The notes beneath the pieces are model-generated. The model saw only the letters and a program-made list of their open reading frames with translations, was not told the origin of the DNA and did not search any database. A stretch of DNA of 40,498 nucleotides. Source: a bacterium. Lineage in GTDB: Bacteria > Armatimonadota > Chthonomonadetes > Chthonomonadales > Chthonomonadaceae. Position 1 is the first letter of the stretch; each line of letters starts with the position of its first letter. The position numbers were made by a program, and so were the translations under genes. Positions 8,159-16,837 of the stretch are shown here, piece by piece. The stretch covers positions 1-40,498 of the forward strand of contig JAJYCW010000022.1 in the NCBI GenBank assembly GCA_021777995.1, written 5' to 3'.

Positions 8159-9076
8159 CTAAAACCCTTGCGTGGATTCGAGAAATTCGAGTGTCTGCTG
8201 TAGTGACAAAACCCCAGCCCACCCGCCTGGCGCTGTACAATTTAGGGCTGCGGCGCCCGCTGCAAAGCGAAGGCACTCTCGCAACGGCCACTCTCTACAC
8301 AGTCCGTATAGCAGGCCGGCACGAAAGACGTCTCCCGCACCAGTGCAGTCTACCAGCGTGGGTGCCGGTATGGCAGGACAATGGTAAGCTTCTGGTTCCC
8401 CAACAGCGGCTACAAAACAGCCCTCGTCGCCGTGGGTGATGATAGTCGTTTTACCGTAAGTATCACGCAAAGTACCTACCCTGGTAAGTAACTCCTGGTG
8501 TGTTAGCCCGGTTGGCATGCGGCTACTCGAGGAAAGGTTAATCGTTGCCGCACTACAGATTTCGGGACTGTCAAGGAAATCCATAGCGACAACGCTGCAG
8601 CCCGCTTCCGCTGCTGCCAGACCTGCGGCCACACCCGCCTCCCACGCATTTGGATCCATGGTAAACCAGCGAACCTTCTCAAGCGGCAGGTGGTGGGGTG
8701 CGGGCGAGTTCATAGTGTCAAATCCGGTGCCAAACATCGTTCGTTTTCCATCCGGGGTAGCCACGCAGGCACAAAACGGAGTAGCTGCATGATCGCTTAT
8801 CTGCACATAACGCATGTCGATACCCGGAGCGTCACGGTGAATCAAATGAAGGAGTTGTACACCGCGTTCATCGGTGCCAACGGGATTGCCTGCCAGTACG
8901 GTGCGAACACCCCACCGATGAAGTGCCGCACCAGTGTTTAGCGCCTCGCCGCCCGAGGTCGTTCGTTCATCTAGAATAGGCGCAAATCCGTCGATCTCGG
9001 GTAGTGCTGCCACTCTCCAGATTGCGTCGAGACAGATTGTTCCATATACCAGCACATCTATAGGGCGTTTACTCAT
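8159..9076 (-). CDS. PfkB-family carbohydrate kinase
   Basis: 305 aa, typical ribokinase/PfkB length. It would phosphorylate a sugar or nucleoside with ATP. Signature 2 is clear: TLVDCTGAGDVFRAGLLYG near residues 240-260, including the catalytic Asp in GAGD. The N-terminal GTICLDAIWRV and SGGEALNTGAALHRWG match the substrate-binding half (GG...N.A motif). The ATG at 9076 is 7 bp after the stop of the NamZ-like gene, so the two are co-transcribed. The context suggests the substrate may be a sugar released from peptidoglycan, but PfkB substrates cannot be assigned from sequence alone. Confidence 0.9.
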   Translation of the reverse strand: MSKRPIDVLVYGTICLDAIWRVAALPEIDGFAPILDERTTSGGEALNTGAALHRWGVRTVLAGNPVGTDERGVQLLHLIHRDAPGIDMRYVQISDHAATPFCACVATPDGKRTMFGTGFDTMNSPAPHHLPLEKVRWFTMDPNAWEAGVAAGLAAAEAGCSVVAMDFLDSPEICSAATINLSSSSRMPTGLTHQELLTRVGTLRDTYGKTTIITHGDEGCFVAAVGEPEAYHCPAIPAPTLVDCTGAGDVFRAGLLYGLCREWPLRECLRFAAGAAALNCTAPGGWAGVLSLQQTLEFLESTQGF

Positions 9077-9083
9077 GGTTAAC

Positions 9084-10220
9084 TCAGGGATAGAGCAGGT
9101 GTTCGGCTATCCGTTCACGGTAATGGCATAGTGACGGCTGCCAGCCTTCCTCAATTTCGTTCAACGGTTTACCAGCTACGATGTCATTATATACCGCTCG
9201 ATTTGCCAACAGCCGCAGGAGACCCGCCGATTGCCAAACGCTAGGGTAGCACTCAATGAGAGCACGTATTAAGCATAAACCAAAATGAACTGGTCTAAAA
9301 GACTCTCGATCAAGAATTTCCAACAGAACTCCTCCACACTGGTTCCCTAGAAACGTACTCTCGCGAGGCGTGAACTTTACCGGAATTTCGGCGAGGCCCA
9401 CGATATTGGGGCTCATAGCCCGGGCGAGTATATTTCCATCTATCCAGGGAGCACCTATAAGCTGGAACGGAGTATCGGTACCTCTCCCAACAGAAATGTT
9501 GGTAAATTCACATAGGGCTGCGCCAGGGTAGAGAAGCGCCTGCGCGGGTGTCCGAAGGTTAGGCGATGGATTTATCCACGGCAGGAGCATATCACTCCAC
9601 CACATGCTGCGCTTTAGGCCACCTACGGGCTCTACTGCGAGATCCACGTGGAGATTGAGTTCAGCATTGAATAGCTTGGCCAATTCTCCTACCGTAAGTC
9701 CGTGACGCAAAGGCACAGGGTGGCACGCGGTAAAACTAAGGAGATCAATATCGGGTAGCGGTCCTTCTATGGCTAGCCCGCCGATGGGGTTTGGGCGGTC
9801 TAGAACGAGCATTGCGGTCTTAGTGAAAGAGACGGATTTCATGCAACCCAACAGCGTGGAAATGTAGGTATAAAATCGGCATCCCGCATCCTGAATGTCG
9901 TAAACAAGCAAATCGATATCGTACAGATCAGCGGGTTCCGGTGCATTTCGGGGGCCGTAAAGGCTAATGACCCGTATGCCGCTGATAGGTTCAGTACCGT
10001 CCGGTATCTCTGCATCTTCCTTACCGGTGAGCCCATGTTCAGGCGTAAAGATGCAGGAAATCGTCGCGCCTGCCTGCTGCTGAAGCAAATCGACAATAGA
10101 ATCTCCGCGAATCGACCTACCTGTGTGGTTTGTGACTATTGCAACCGTTTTGCCAGCGATCGCTGCAAAACCCGTTTCAGCGAGTCTGTCCAGGCCAGGT
10201 AATACGGTACAGGTACTCAC
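9084..10220 (-). CDS. namZ: DUF1343 family protein, NamZ-like exo-beta-N-acetylmuramidase
   Basis: 378 aa. This family (DUF1343, glycoside hydrolase family 171) includes Bacillus NamZ, which removes MurNAc from the non-reducing end of peptidoglycan fragments. Recognisable blocks: VAIVTNHTG near the N-terminus, IFTPEHGLTG, ISLYGPRNAP, DLLVYDIQDAGCRFYTYISTL, VLDRPNPIGG, PLRHGLTVGELA, WINPSPNLRT and NISVGRGTDTPF. These follow the order typical of the family. No signal peptide is visible although several relatives are exported, so it may act on imported muropeptides. It starts with GTG at 10220, overlapping the HD-GYP stop by 4 bp (GTGA), which implies translational coupling. NamZ activity is inferred from family membership. 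Confidence 0.85.
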   Translation of the reverse strand: MSTCTVLPGLDRLAETGFAAIAGKTVAIVTNHTGRSIRGDSIVDLLQQQAGATISCIFTPEHGLTGKEDAEIPDGTEPISGIRVISLYGPRNAPEPADLYDIDLLVYDIQDAGCRFYTYISTLLGCMKSVSFTKTAMLVLDRPNPIGGLAIEGPLPDIDLLSFTACHPVPLRHGLTVGELAKLFNAELNLHVDLAVEPVGGLKRSMWWSDMLLPWINPSPNLRTPAQALLYPGAALCEFTNISVGRGTDTPFQLIGAPWIDGNILARAMSPNIVGLAEIPVKFTPRESTFLGNQCGGVLLEILDRESFRPVHFGLCLIRALIECYPSVWQSAGLLRLLANRAVYNDIVAGKPLNEIEEGWQPSLCHYRERIAEHLLYP

Positions 10221-11809
10221 GAGCTAGGGAAGAGAATTGGTTCGTGAAGCAGCAGGTGATCAAAGTCAAAGCCGCAGTTCGTAAACACCCGGAAACAGGC
10301 ATCCACGCAATCGGCATCGTAGAGCCTGGCACGGTTGCAAAGGATTTCATCCAGTGCGGGCTCGATACCGAGCGCGGGGCGGTATGGCCTGTGCGATGCC
10401 ATCGCTTCCACCACGTCGGCAACGGCCATAATTCGCGACTCTTTAATGATCTCGTTGTCGCGCAGGCCCTGTGGATAGCCTGATCCATCAAGGCGCTCAT
10501 GATGCTGTAGAGCCACCAGCGCAACGGGAGAATCGAACTCAATACCTCTCAACATGTTGAACCCTATTTCTGGATGGGTTCGGATAATCGCCATCTCAGC
10601 CGTAGTCAGCTTGCCGGGCCTGGTCATTATTTCGCTAGGTACGCTTATCTTCCCAACGTCATGAAGGAGGCCCGCCACCTGTATCTGAACCACCTGCTCC
10701 TCGGTAAAACCCAATTCGCGTGATATGGCACCCGCAAGGGCCCCAACTCGGCGTTGGTGCGCAGAAGTGTAGGGATCTCTAACCTCCACGGCAAATGATA
10801 AGGCCCTAACAACGCCTTCCATGCTACGGTGCAAGCGTGCGCTGTCCAGGCGGTGGGCATCCTCTGCAAGCACCTGGGTAGTGATGTCCTGAATGTAGAT
10901 AGCCAACCCATCCTGCGAGGGATATGCCTTTATCTGAAACCACCTATTGGTGTCGGCATAGTACTCTCGAAATGCAACGGCAGTATGGTGATGCATAGCC
11001 TTCTGATATTCCGGGTAAAACTGCATGGACTGCTTTTCCGGAAACACATCCCATATTACCTTTCCGAGTAGGTCGCTGCGAGATCTGCCAGTTAACTGCT
11101 CCGCCTGCGGATTGACATACGAGAAGCGCCAATCACGATCCAGCGCGAAGTAGGCATCCGTTACGCTCTGCAGGACGTTGGTCAACCGCCGATTGGCACG
11201 TCGTAGTGCCTTCTCCGCCTGTTTCTTGTCGTCCTTTGCCTGAGCAGCAACTAGCACCGAAGAGACTACGTGAATGAGGTCATCAAGCACCTGAAGATCG
11301 CGGCGGCGCCATCGCTTATCTGCCGGTGCCGCAATAAGGAGGTAGCCAAGCAACAGGTTACCAGACTGCAGGCGCGCTACCCATAGGCCGAGATCATCCT
11401 CACGTTCAAGAATCGCCGTGACTTCCTGGCACCCCGCGCCATCGAACAGCACCGTGGGTGAGGTTCCCTCTGCAAGTGTCGCCAGTTCGTCGATACTATG
11501 CATCACCGCTGCCGGAGTGATGCCAGCGCTCACATTCTTTACTATTCCCGAGCAGAGTAAAAGCTCATATCCTGCCTCGTTGCATGTTCGAAGAAGGTCG
11601 ACACGGAGGCCATTCAAAAGCTCACGAGCAACCAGGATACCCTCCAACAGCACTTCGTGGATGGAGACGCCGGAGTTTAGGCGCCTGTAGAGGGCTTCTA
11701 GCAAATTGAGGCCGCCGACGGGAACGGTAGACGGCAAACCGGAGACCAGGTTGGTAGTGACGATGGCGTGCCTGGTGTCAAGAGCGGTGAGGTCAGAGTT
11801 GTTAGACAT
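10217..11809 (-). CDS. GAF-PAS-HD-GYP signalling protein, probable cyclic-di-GMP phosphodiesterase
   Basis: 530 aa from the ATG at 11809, which follows GCGGGGAATAGC; the open frame continues 21 codons upstream to a TTG with no ribosome-binding site. Domains: a GAF-like region (~25-175), a PAS domain (~195-310; ANRRLTNVLQSVTDAYFALD, FSYVNPQAEQLTGRS, FQIKAYPSQDGLAIYIQDIT) and a C-terminal HD-GYP domain (~330-520). Key HD-GYP residues are present: HDVGK, TRPGKLT, THPEIG and HHERLDGSGYP. HD-GYP proteins hydrolyse cyclic di-GMP. No membrane segment is seen, so it is probably cytosolic. It is first in an operon with the NamZ-like and PfkB genes, overlapping NamZ by 4 bp. Confidence 0.92.
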   Translation of the reverse strand: MSNNSDLTALDTRHAIVTTNLVSGLPSTVPVGGLNLLEALYRRLNSGVSIHEVLLEGILVARELLNGLRVDLLRTCNEAGYELLLCSGIVKNVSAGITPAAVMHSIDELATLAEGTSPTVLFDGAGCQEVTAILEREDDLGLWVARLQSGNLLLGYLLIAAPADKRWRRRDLQVLDDLIHVVSSVLVAAQAKDDKKQAEKALRRANRRLTNVLQSVTDAYFALDRDWRFSYVNPQAEQLTGRSRSDLLGKVIWDVFPEKQSMQFYPEYQKAMHHHTAVAFREYYADTNRWFQIKAYPSQDGLAIYIQDITTQVLAEDAHRLDSARLHRSMEGVVRALSFAVEVRDPYTSAHQRRVGALAGAISRELGFTEEQVVQIQVAGLLHDVGKISVPSEIMTRPGKLTTAEMAIIRTHPEIGFNMLRGIEFDSPVALVALQHHERLDGSGYPQGLRDNEIIKESRIMAVADVVEAMASHRPYRPALGIEPALDEILCNRARLYDADCVDACFRVFTNCGFDFDHLLLHEPILFPSS

Positions 11810-12238
11810 GCTATTCCCCGCATTTCTTGCCGAATTGCCCGTTAAAAAACGGTGCCTAACGGCTAAATCCAACTGTGAAAGGAGCAGAATTACGCCACGG
11901 GGCTATCATACGGAACACGCCGAATAGAGGTACGTTGGAATAAGCGAATGTGGTGTGCGTCAGCTGTATGCGCGGGACAGAAGACTGCCCCAGATAGCTT
12001 GCACTTGGAGACTGCAGAGTTGTATGCGCGTCTAGCGACCATGGTCTCTACTCCTTGTGAAGGCAACCCAACAACCTTCGGACAAACAGTGTGAAAAGAA
12101 AGCTTCGAATAGTTGTTTCGTGAGTTTATTATAATCTAATGAACACTAAATTTGTGTTATAAAAACGTGAACAATCCTTAATTAGCAATATAATGCACGA
12201 TAAAGACCTACATTTGCTCCATTTATAGGCATAGATAG
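11810..12238. other. Intergenic region, no gene seen
   Basis: 429 bp between the HD-GYP gene and the membrane-protein gene, both on the minus strand. The half near 12100-12200 is AT-rich with TATAAT-like sequence readable on both strands (ATTATAAT at 12128-12135) and a weak inverted repeat AACAC/GTGTT at 12142-12158, which could help end the hemL transcript. No RNA gene or plausible ORF is visible. Confidence 0.5.
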
Positions 12239-12751
12239 CTACTTTCTTCGCTTCCATTGTGAAATCCATGCCGTTGCAACTATGCCATTTACACAACCCA
12301 GCAGCGCACCCGCACACGATGTGAAGAAAAGTACTCCGGGATGAATAAGGAGAATTACCAGCCCTAACAGGAATCCTAAAAGGGGTGACCCGTACAATGC
12401 ACCAGCTATCAAGCCCGCGACAGGAACATCCAGCAACGCAAGACAGACTCCGTAAACCAGCGCACCACCCCATGTCACCCCTTTCACTCTGCCAGTAATC
12501 ACCAGCCAGAACCAGAGACATCCATAGAAAATCGCCGCACCTGGAGCCAGCACAATTGCTGAAAAATGAAGGCAGGCGAAGTATCCCGTCTCTTGAGGAA
12601 GCACCGGAATGAAGTGCAATATATCACTGAACAGTAGAGCAAGCCCCAATATGGCCGTAGACAAGAGGTAGTTGCACGCAATTACTGCGAGCAACGATGC
12701 CGAGCCTGGCCGACCGTACCTGCCCCGCCAACCGAATGCGGTTACGCTCAT
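12239..12751 (-). CDS. Small multi-pass membrane protein of unknown function
   Basis: 170 aa. About four to five hydrophobic segments: LLAVIACNYLLSTAILGLAL, CLHFSAIVLAPGAAIFYGCLWF, GALVYGVCLALLDVPVAG, GFLLGLVILLIHPGVLF and LLGCVNGIVATAWI. The C-terminus is basic (QWKRRK). The ATG at 12751 is preceded by GGAGGGTGCACC. It starts 22 bp downstream of the hemL stop and is probably co-transcribed with it. No conserved motif gives a function. Confidence 0.75.
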   Translation of the reverse strand: MSVTAFGWRGRYGRPGSASLLAVIACNYLLSTAILGLALLFSDILHFIPVLPQETGYFACLHFSAIVLAPGAAIFYGCLWFWLVITGRVKGVTWGGALVYGVCLALLDVPVAGLIAGALYGSPLLGFLLGLVILLIHPGVLFFTSCAGALLGCVNGIVATAWISQWKRRK

Positions 12752-12773
12752 ATTGGTGCACCCTCCGGTCGAA

Positions 12774-14081
12774 TCAAAATGCAGCCACCGATTTGAAAGC
12801 TTTATCGGCAGCAGTTGAAATGAGATCTATTTCTTTGTCACCCACCAGACTACACAAAAATGCTGCTTCAAATTGAGACGGCGGCCAATATACTCCTTCA
12901 TTGAGCATGGCGCCATGCCAAACACCAAACTTCTGCGTGTTACATTTGCGGGCATCCGCATAGTTGTTTACCTGTGGCTCCTCCGTGAAGAACACAGTGA
13001 CCATGCTGCCCACCTGCTGTACGGTTACCGCTACCCCATGGCGTTTAGCATGCTCGCGCAGTACATTCGCCACGAGCGCCCCCACCTGGTCTAGCAGTTT
13101 ATATACGCCGTAGTCATCCGCGCGACAGAGTGAAAGTGTTGCCAGGCCAGCCGTAACGGCGAGCGGGTTACCAGAGAGCGTCCCAGCCTGATACACCGGC
13201 CCAACGGGTGCAACGCACTCCATAATGTCGCGCCGGCCCCCATATGCACCCAAGGGCATTCCGCCACCAAGCACCTTACCCATGGCGGTCATATCTGGTT
13301 CAATTGCAAAACGCTGTTGAGCGCCACCATAGGCGAGGCGAAACCCTGTCATTACCTCATCGAAAATTAGCACCGTACCACTAGCTTCGGTCACCTCGCG
13401 CAGTGCTTGCAAAAATCCAGGGGCGGGAGGCACACAACCCATGTTACCGGCGACGGGCTCTACAATTGCGCACGCTATAGATTTGCCGCGCACCGCAAAG
13501 GCCTCGCGTAGCCTGACTATGTCGTTATATGGTAGCGTCATGGTATCTGCAGTAGCGGCAGGCGGAACTCCCGCGCATTCTGGAAGGCCAAAAGTCGCAA
13601 CGCCTGAGCCTGCCTTTGCCAGGAGAAAGTCTGCGTGACCGTGATAATTACCCTCAAACTTCACGATACCATTTCTGCCAGTGTATCCTCTGGCCACGCG
13701 AATAGCAGCCATGGTGGCCTCTGTACCGCTAGAAACCAGGCGTACCATTTCAACGGAGGGAACGGCGTCTACTATCGCTTCTGCCATTTCGACTTCTAGC
13801 GCGGTTGGAGCGCCGTAGGACCAGCCGCGCCGCAACTGGCTCTGTACTGCATCTATCACGGCAGGGTGAGCATGCCCAAACAGCAGTGGACCCCATGAAC
13901 CAATGCAATCTAGGAATTGATTGCCATCCTCATCAATCATCCACGGCCCACTGGCACTCGCTATAAAAGGAGGGTTACCGCCCACTGCACGAAATGCACG
14001 AACCGGTGAATTCACGCCTCCAGGAATAACAGCCTGGGCATTTTCAAACAACCCCAAAGATCTATTTCTACTTATGTTCAT
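12774..14081 (-). CDS. hemL: Glutamate-1-semialdehyde 2,1-aminomutase
   Basis: 435 aa, the normal length. It converts glutamate-1-semialdehyde to 5-aminolevulinate, the C5 route into haem and other tetrapyrroles, in the cytoplasm with PLP. Motifs: PGGVNSPVRAF near the N-terminus, SSGTEATMAAIRVARG (phosphate site), FEGNYHGHAD, EPVAGNMGC, LIFDEVMTGFR (Asp at the pyridine ring) and MGKVLGGGMPLGAYGG with the Schiff-base Lys near residue 269; QAGTLSGNPLA follows. The ATG at 14081 has GGAAAG upstream. A membrane-protein gene follows after 22 bp; no other haem gene is in the window. Confidence 0.97.
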   Translation of the reverse strand: MNISRNRSLGLFENAQAVIPGGVNSPVRAFRAVGGNPPFIASASGPWMIDEDGNQFLDCIGSWGPLLFGHAHPAVIDAVQSQLRRGWSYGAPTALEVEMAEAIVDAVPSVEMVRLVSSGTEATMAAIRVARGYTGRNGIVKFEGNYHGHADFLLAKAGSGVATFGLPECAGVPPAATADTMTLPYNDIVRLREAFAVRGKSIACAIVEPVAGNMGCVPPAPGFLQALREVTEASGTVLIFDEVMTGFRLAYGGAQQRFAIEPDMTAMGKVLGGGMPLGAYGGRRDIMECVAPVGPVYQAGTLSGNPLAVTAGLATLSLCRADDYGVYKLLDQVGALVANVLREHAKRHGVAVTVQQVGSMVTVFFTEEPQVNNYADARKCNTQKFGVWHGAMLNEGVYWPPSQFEAAFLCSLVGDKEIDLISTAADKAFKSVAAF

Positions 14082-14323
14082 CCATCATTCTTTCCAGGAA
14101 CAGTGCCCATCTAGGTCAATTTCACCACACCGCCCGTTCGATATCGGGTGCAAACAATCGCGCATTCAATCCTCAAAATACCGAACAAATGGTGATTTAA
14201 TTAATAGTGTACACAATATCACCAATGAATTTATTTCAATGACAATTCATGCAGGATTTACCCAAAAAAAAGCCGAATAAATGCTCATAATTTGCGTGCG
14301 CATAAATTGAGAAGGACGACCCA

Positions 14324-14941
14324 ATGGAAGAACAAGTTTTTTTGATTTTGCATGGCTGGGGCGGCAATAATGAGAACCACTGGCAAGAACATCTCTTTAA
14401 CCGACTAAACAGCCTCAACCTGCCTGTATATTATCCTGCACTTCCAAATCCGGCTGCTCCAGAAACAAACGGATGGCTGAACTGTATTCGCAGGGAGCTC
14501 ACCACTATTGCCAGAAATCATCCGGACGTACCGCTCACTGTTGTCGCGCATAGCCTGGGAAGCATAGCATGGCTGCACTTTGTGGGAAGCATGGCAGCAA
14601 CCTGCGACCGGATAGCAGAGCGTGTATTGTTAGTAGCTCCGCCTTATATCCTCCCCATGGCACCTCCTCCAGACGCTCCCCAGACCGTTTCCGATTTCTT
14701 TCCGCCGCCGCTCTATCCGGCTGCCGTACACGGAACTGCTGGCGAGACCTGTTTTGTATGCTCAAATAACGATGATTACGCCACCTATGAGCAGACAAAG
14801 GGATATGGTAACGCTCTGCAGATTCCTGTGCATCTGCTGGAAAATGCTGGGCACATTTCACCCTATTACGGGTATGGGCAATGGCCGTGGGTTGAGGAGT
14901 GGTGCCTAGGCAACGCGTCATTACCACCGCAGCCTAATTAA
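14324..14941 (+). CDS. RBBP9/YdeN-type serine hydrolase
   Basis: 205 aa, a small alpha/beta hydrolase. The N-terminal FLILHGWGGNNENHW gives the oxyanion/HGWGG element of the RBBP9/YdeN family. The nucleophile elbow is VAHSLGS (Ser about residue 86); the acid is probably the Asp pair in CSNNDDYATYEQ, and the catalytic His is in ENAGHISPYYG. The C-terminal GQWPWVEEW is also typical. The natural substrate of this family is generally unknown. The ATG at 14324 has GAGAAGG upstream. It is 23 bp ahead of the Rieske gene, so the two may be co-transcribed. Confidence 0.88.
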   Translation: MEEQVFLILHGWGGNNENHWQEHLFNRLNSLNLPVYYPALPNPAAPETNGWLNCIRRELTTIARNHPDVPLTVVAHSLGSIAWLHFVGSMAATCDRIAERVLLVAPPYILPMAPPPDAPQTVSDFFPPPLYPAAVHGTAGETCFVCSNNDDYATYEQTKGYGNALQIPVHLLENAGHISPYYGYGQWPWVEEWCLGNASLPPQPN

Positions 14942-14964
14942 CATGGGAGTGGAGAAATACATAA

Positions 14965-15270
14965 GTGTGGATAACTGTAGCGAAAGCAAATGAGATTGCA
15001 CCGGGCAAGTGCAAAATTGTTACCCGGCGCAGCCTGGAGTATGCTGTATTTAACGTTGCCGGAGAATACTACTGCATAGACAACATTTGCCCACACGCCG
15101 GTGGTTCGCTTGGTGAGGGAATTATCGAAGACAATTGCGTGACCTGTACATGGCACTACTGGCAGTTCGACGTTAAAACTGGTGAGATGTGCGGTAACCA
15201 GCACGTAAGGGTCGCTCGCTTCGAGGTACGTGAATTCGAGGGGGAGATCCAGATAGATGTCACTGGGTGA
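14965..15270 (+). CDS. Rieske-type [2Fe-2S] ferredoxin (NirD-like)
   Basis: 101 aa from a GTG at 14965. The two cluster-binding boxes are present: CPHAGGSLGEG and CTWHYWQFD, i.e. C-x-H and C-x2-H. The short length with no membrane anchor matches soluble Rieske ferredoxins of the NirD/dioxygenase-ferredoxin type. It would shuttle one electron to an oxygenase or reductase, none of which lies next to it. RBS support is modest (GGAG about 12 bp ahead). Confidence 0.93.
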   Translation: MWITVAKANEIAPGKCKIVTRRSLEYAVFNVAGEYYCIDNICPHAGGSLGEGIIEDNCVTCTWHYWQFDVKTGEMCGNQHVRVARFEVREFEGEIQIDVTG

Positions 15271-15338
15271 CACTGAACGCGGTATCGGATGCGCGAGGCC
15301 TAAGCTGTTAATTTTCTACTTACCGATTCCTCACTACA

Positions 15339-15362
15339 CAGTGTGACACACTGAACGTTCAG
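15339..15362. promoter_or_regulatory. Two overlapping palindromes upstream of mqnE
   Basis: CAGTGTG-A-CACACTG (15339-15353) overlaps CTGAACGTTCAG (15351-15362). The one-base centre makes the first unsuited to a hairpin, so it looks like a protein-binding site. They lie about 85 bp before the TATAAT at 15446-15451 that probably serves mqnE. Confidence 0.45.
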
Positions 15363-15445
15363 TAAATGTTGAACAGCAGCGCCCCTGAAACTCGCTTGAA
15401 AACAACGCACTCGCGCTTATTGCAATGTCGTGAACACCTCAACGG

Positions 15446-15451
15446 TATAAT
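15446..15451 (+). promoter_or_regulatory. Possible -10 element for mqnE
   Basis: TATAAT about 48 bp before the mqnE ATG. No convincing -35 hexamer at normal spacing was found (TTGCAA at 15420 is 20 bp away), so the promoter may be activator-dependent. Confidence 0.4.
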
Positions 15452-15498
15452 AAATATTATGCTAGTGAACGAGTTACAACGCAAAGCGAGGCACACGT

Positions 15499-16686
15499 AT
15501 GACCGCCGGAATTATTAATCCGCCACCTATGGCGCGCGCAGAACGAACTGTCGGTCGCGACCTCATGGATATCTTCGAGAAGCTGATTGCAGGTGAACGA
15601 CTAGACTACAACGACGGAAGCCGCCTGTTCACCACCGAAAACCTGAGTGCTGTGGGCTGGATGGCTAATCTGGTTCGCGAAACGAAACACGGCGACCGCG
15701 CCTATTACGTGCGAAACCAGCACATCAACTACACCAACATCTGCAACAAGTTTTGCAAATTTTGCTCATTTTACGCAAAGAAGGGCGGCCCACAGCCATA
15801 CGAACTAACTCTGGAAGCGGTGAGGCGCCGCCTGGAGGAACACATTGGAGTACCAATCACTGAAGTTCATATGGTGGGCGGAATAAACCCGAGGCTCCCC
15901 TATGAGTACTACCTTGACCTCTTGAGAACGGTAAAAGAAGTTCGACCGGGAGTTCATATTAAAGCATTCACCATGGTAGAGCTGGTGGAGATTCAAAGGC
16001 AGGCTGAAAAACCGCTCATTGAAGTACTGCATGAGCTGAAAGCAGCAGGTCTGGATTCGCTCCCTGGTGGCGGGATTGAGATCTTATCCGACCGCGTACA
16101 CGAGGAGCTTTTTGACCGTAAACTGGATGGTGACGGGTGGATGGAAGTTGCACGCACTGCTGCAGCGGCTGGATTAACACAGTATGCCACGATGCTCTAT
16201 GGTCACATTGAAACGCCCGAGGAACGGGCCGAACACCTGGTGCGGATTCGCGCTCTTCAAGACGAAACCAAACACTTTGTCACAATGACCCCGTTGGCTT
16301 TTCACCCGGAAGGAACAGAGCTCGAACATATTCCCCATCCCACGGGATACGATGATTTGCGCGCCATTGCAGTGGCCCGACTCATGCTGGATAACTTCGA
16401 GCATGTAAAGTCGTTCTGGATTATGAATAGCCCGCAAATCACTCAGCTAGCTCTTTGGTACGGCGCTGACGATGTAGACGGCACAGTCCATGAATATGAG
16501 ATCACGTATCAAGACGGTGATCATGGTAACAAGAAACAGGTGCTCACACGAAAACAGATGATCAAGCTGATTGAGGAAGCTGGCCGCATACCCATTGAGC
16601 GGGACAGTCTTTACAATGAAGTCACCTCCACTGATCGCGAGCTAAATACCAATCTCTCTGATATGATTCCGCTTACACCTGCGTAG
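15499..16686 (+). CDS. mqnE: Aminofutalosine synthase, radical SAM enzyme of the futalosine menaquinone pathway
   Basis: 395 aa. MqnE joins SAM to 3-[(1-carboxyvinyl)oxy]benzoate to give aminofutalosine. The radical-SAM cluster motif is CNKFCKFC (C-x3-C-x2-C), preceded by QHINYTNI. Family marks include EVHMVGGINPRLPYEYY, LPGGGIEILSDRVH, YGHIETPEERAEHL, PLAFHPEGTELEH, ARLMLDNFEHVKSFWIM, WYGADDVDGTV and the C-terminal AGRIPIERDSLY. These favour MqnE over MqnC or CofH. The other mqn genes are not in the window. It implies respiration with menaquinone made by the futalosine route. The ATG at 15499 is chosen; no better start is seen. Confidence 0.93.
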   Translation: MTAGIINPPPMARAERTVGRDLMDIFEKLIAGERLDYNDGSRLFTTENLSAVGWMANLVRETKHGDRAYYVRNQHINYTNICNKFCKFCSFYAKKGGPQPYELTLEAVRRRLEEHIGVPITEVHMVGGINPRLPYEYYLDLLRTVKEVRPGVHIKAFTMVELVEIQRQAEKPLIEVLHELKAAGLDSLPGGGIEILSDRVHEELFDRKLDGDGWMEVARTAAAAGLTQYATMLYGHIETPEERAEHLVRIRALQDETKHFVTMTPLAFHPEGTELEHIPHPTGYDDLRAIAVARLMLDNFEHVKSFWIMNSPQITQLALWYGADDVDGTVHEYEITYQDGDHGNKKQVLTRKQMIKLIEEAGRIPIERDSLYNEVTSTDRELNTNLSDMIPLTPA

Positions 16687-16718
16687 CCATTCAACAACGC
16701 TTCGGTTTGTCCTATCAG

Positions 16719-16757
16719 TAGGCCCATCATTCGCAACGACGTCGAATGATGGGCCTA
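16719..16757. terminator. Strong hairpin between convergent genes
   Basis: A perfect 15-bp stem (TAGGCCCATCATTCG at 16719-16733 pairing with 16743-16757) closes a 9-nt loop. It lies 33 bp after the mqnE stop and before the convergent gene ending at 16838. There is no long T-run on either side, so it is a likely but not classical intrinsic terminator, possibly serving both strands. Confidence 0.65.
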
Positions 16758-16837
16758 ATATCCTTACGCTGGCTGGCTGCACGCGTATCTATGCTACTTC
16801 ATAAGCCGCACTTGCGAGCAGCAGCTGGATAACTCAG

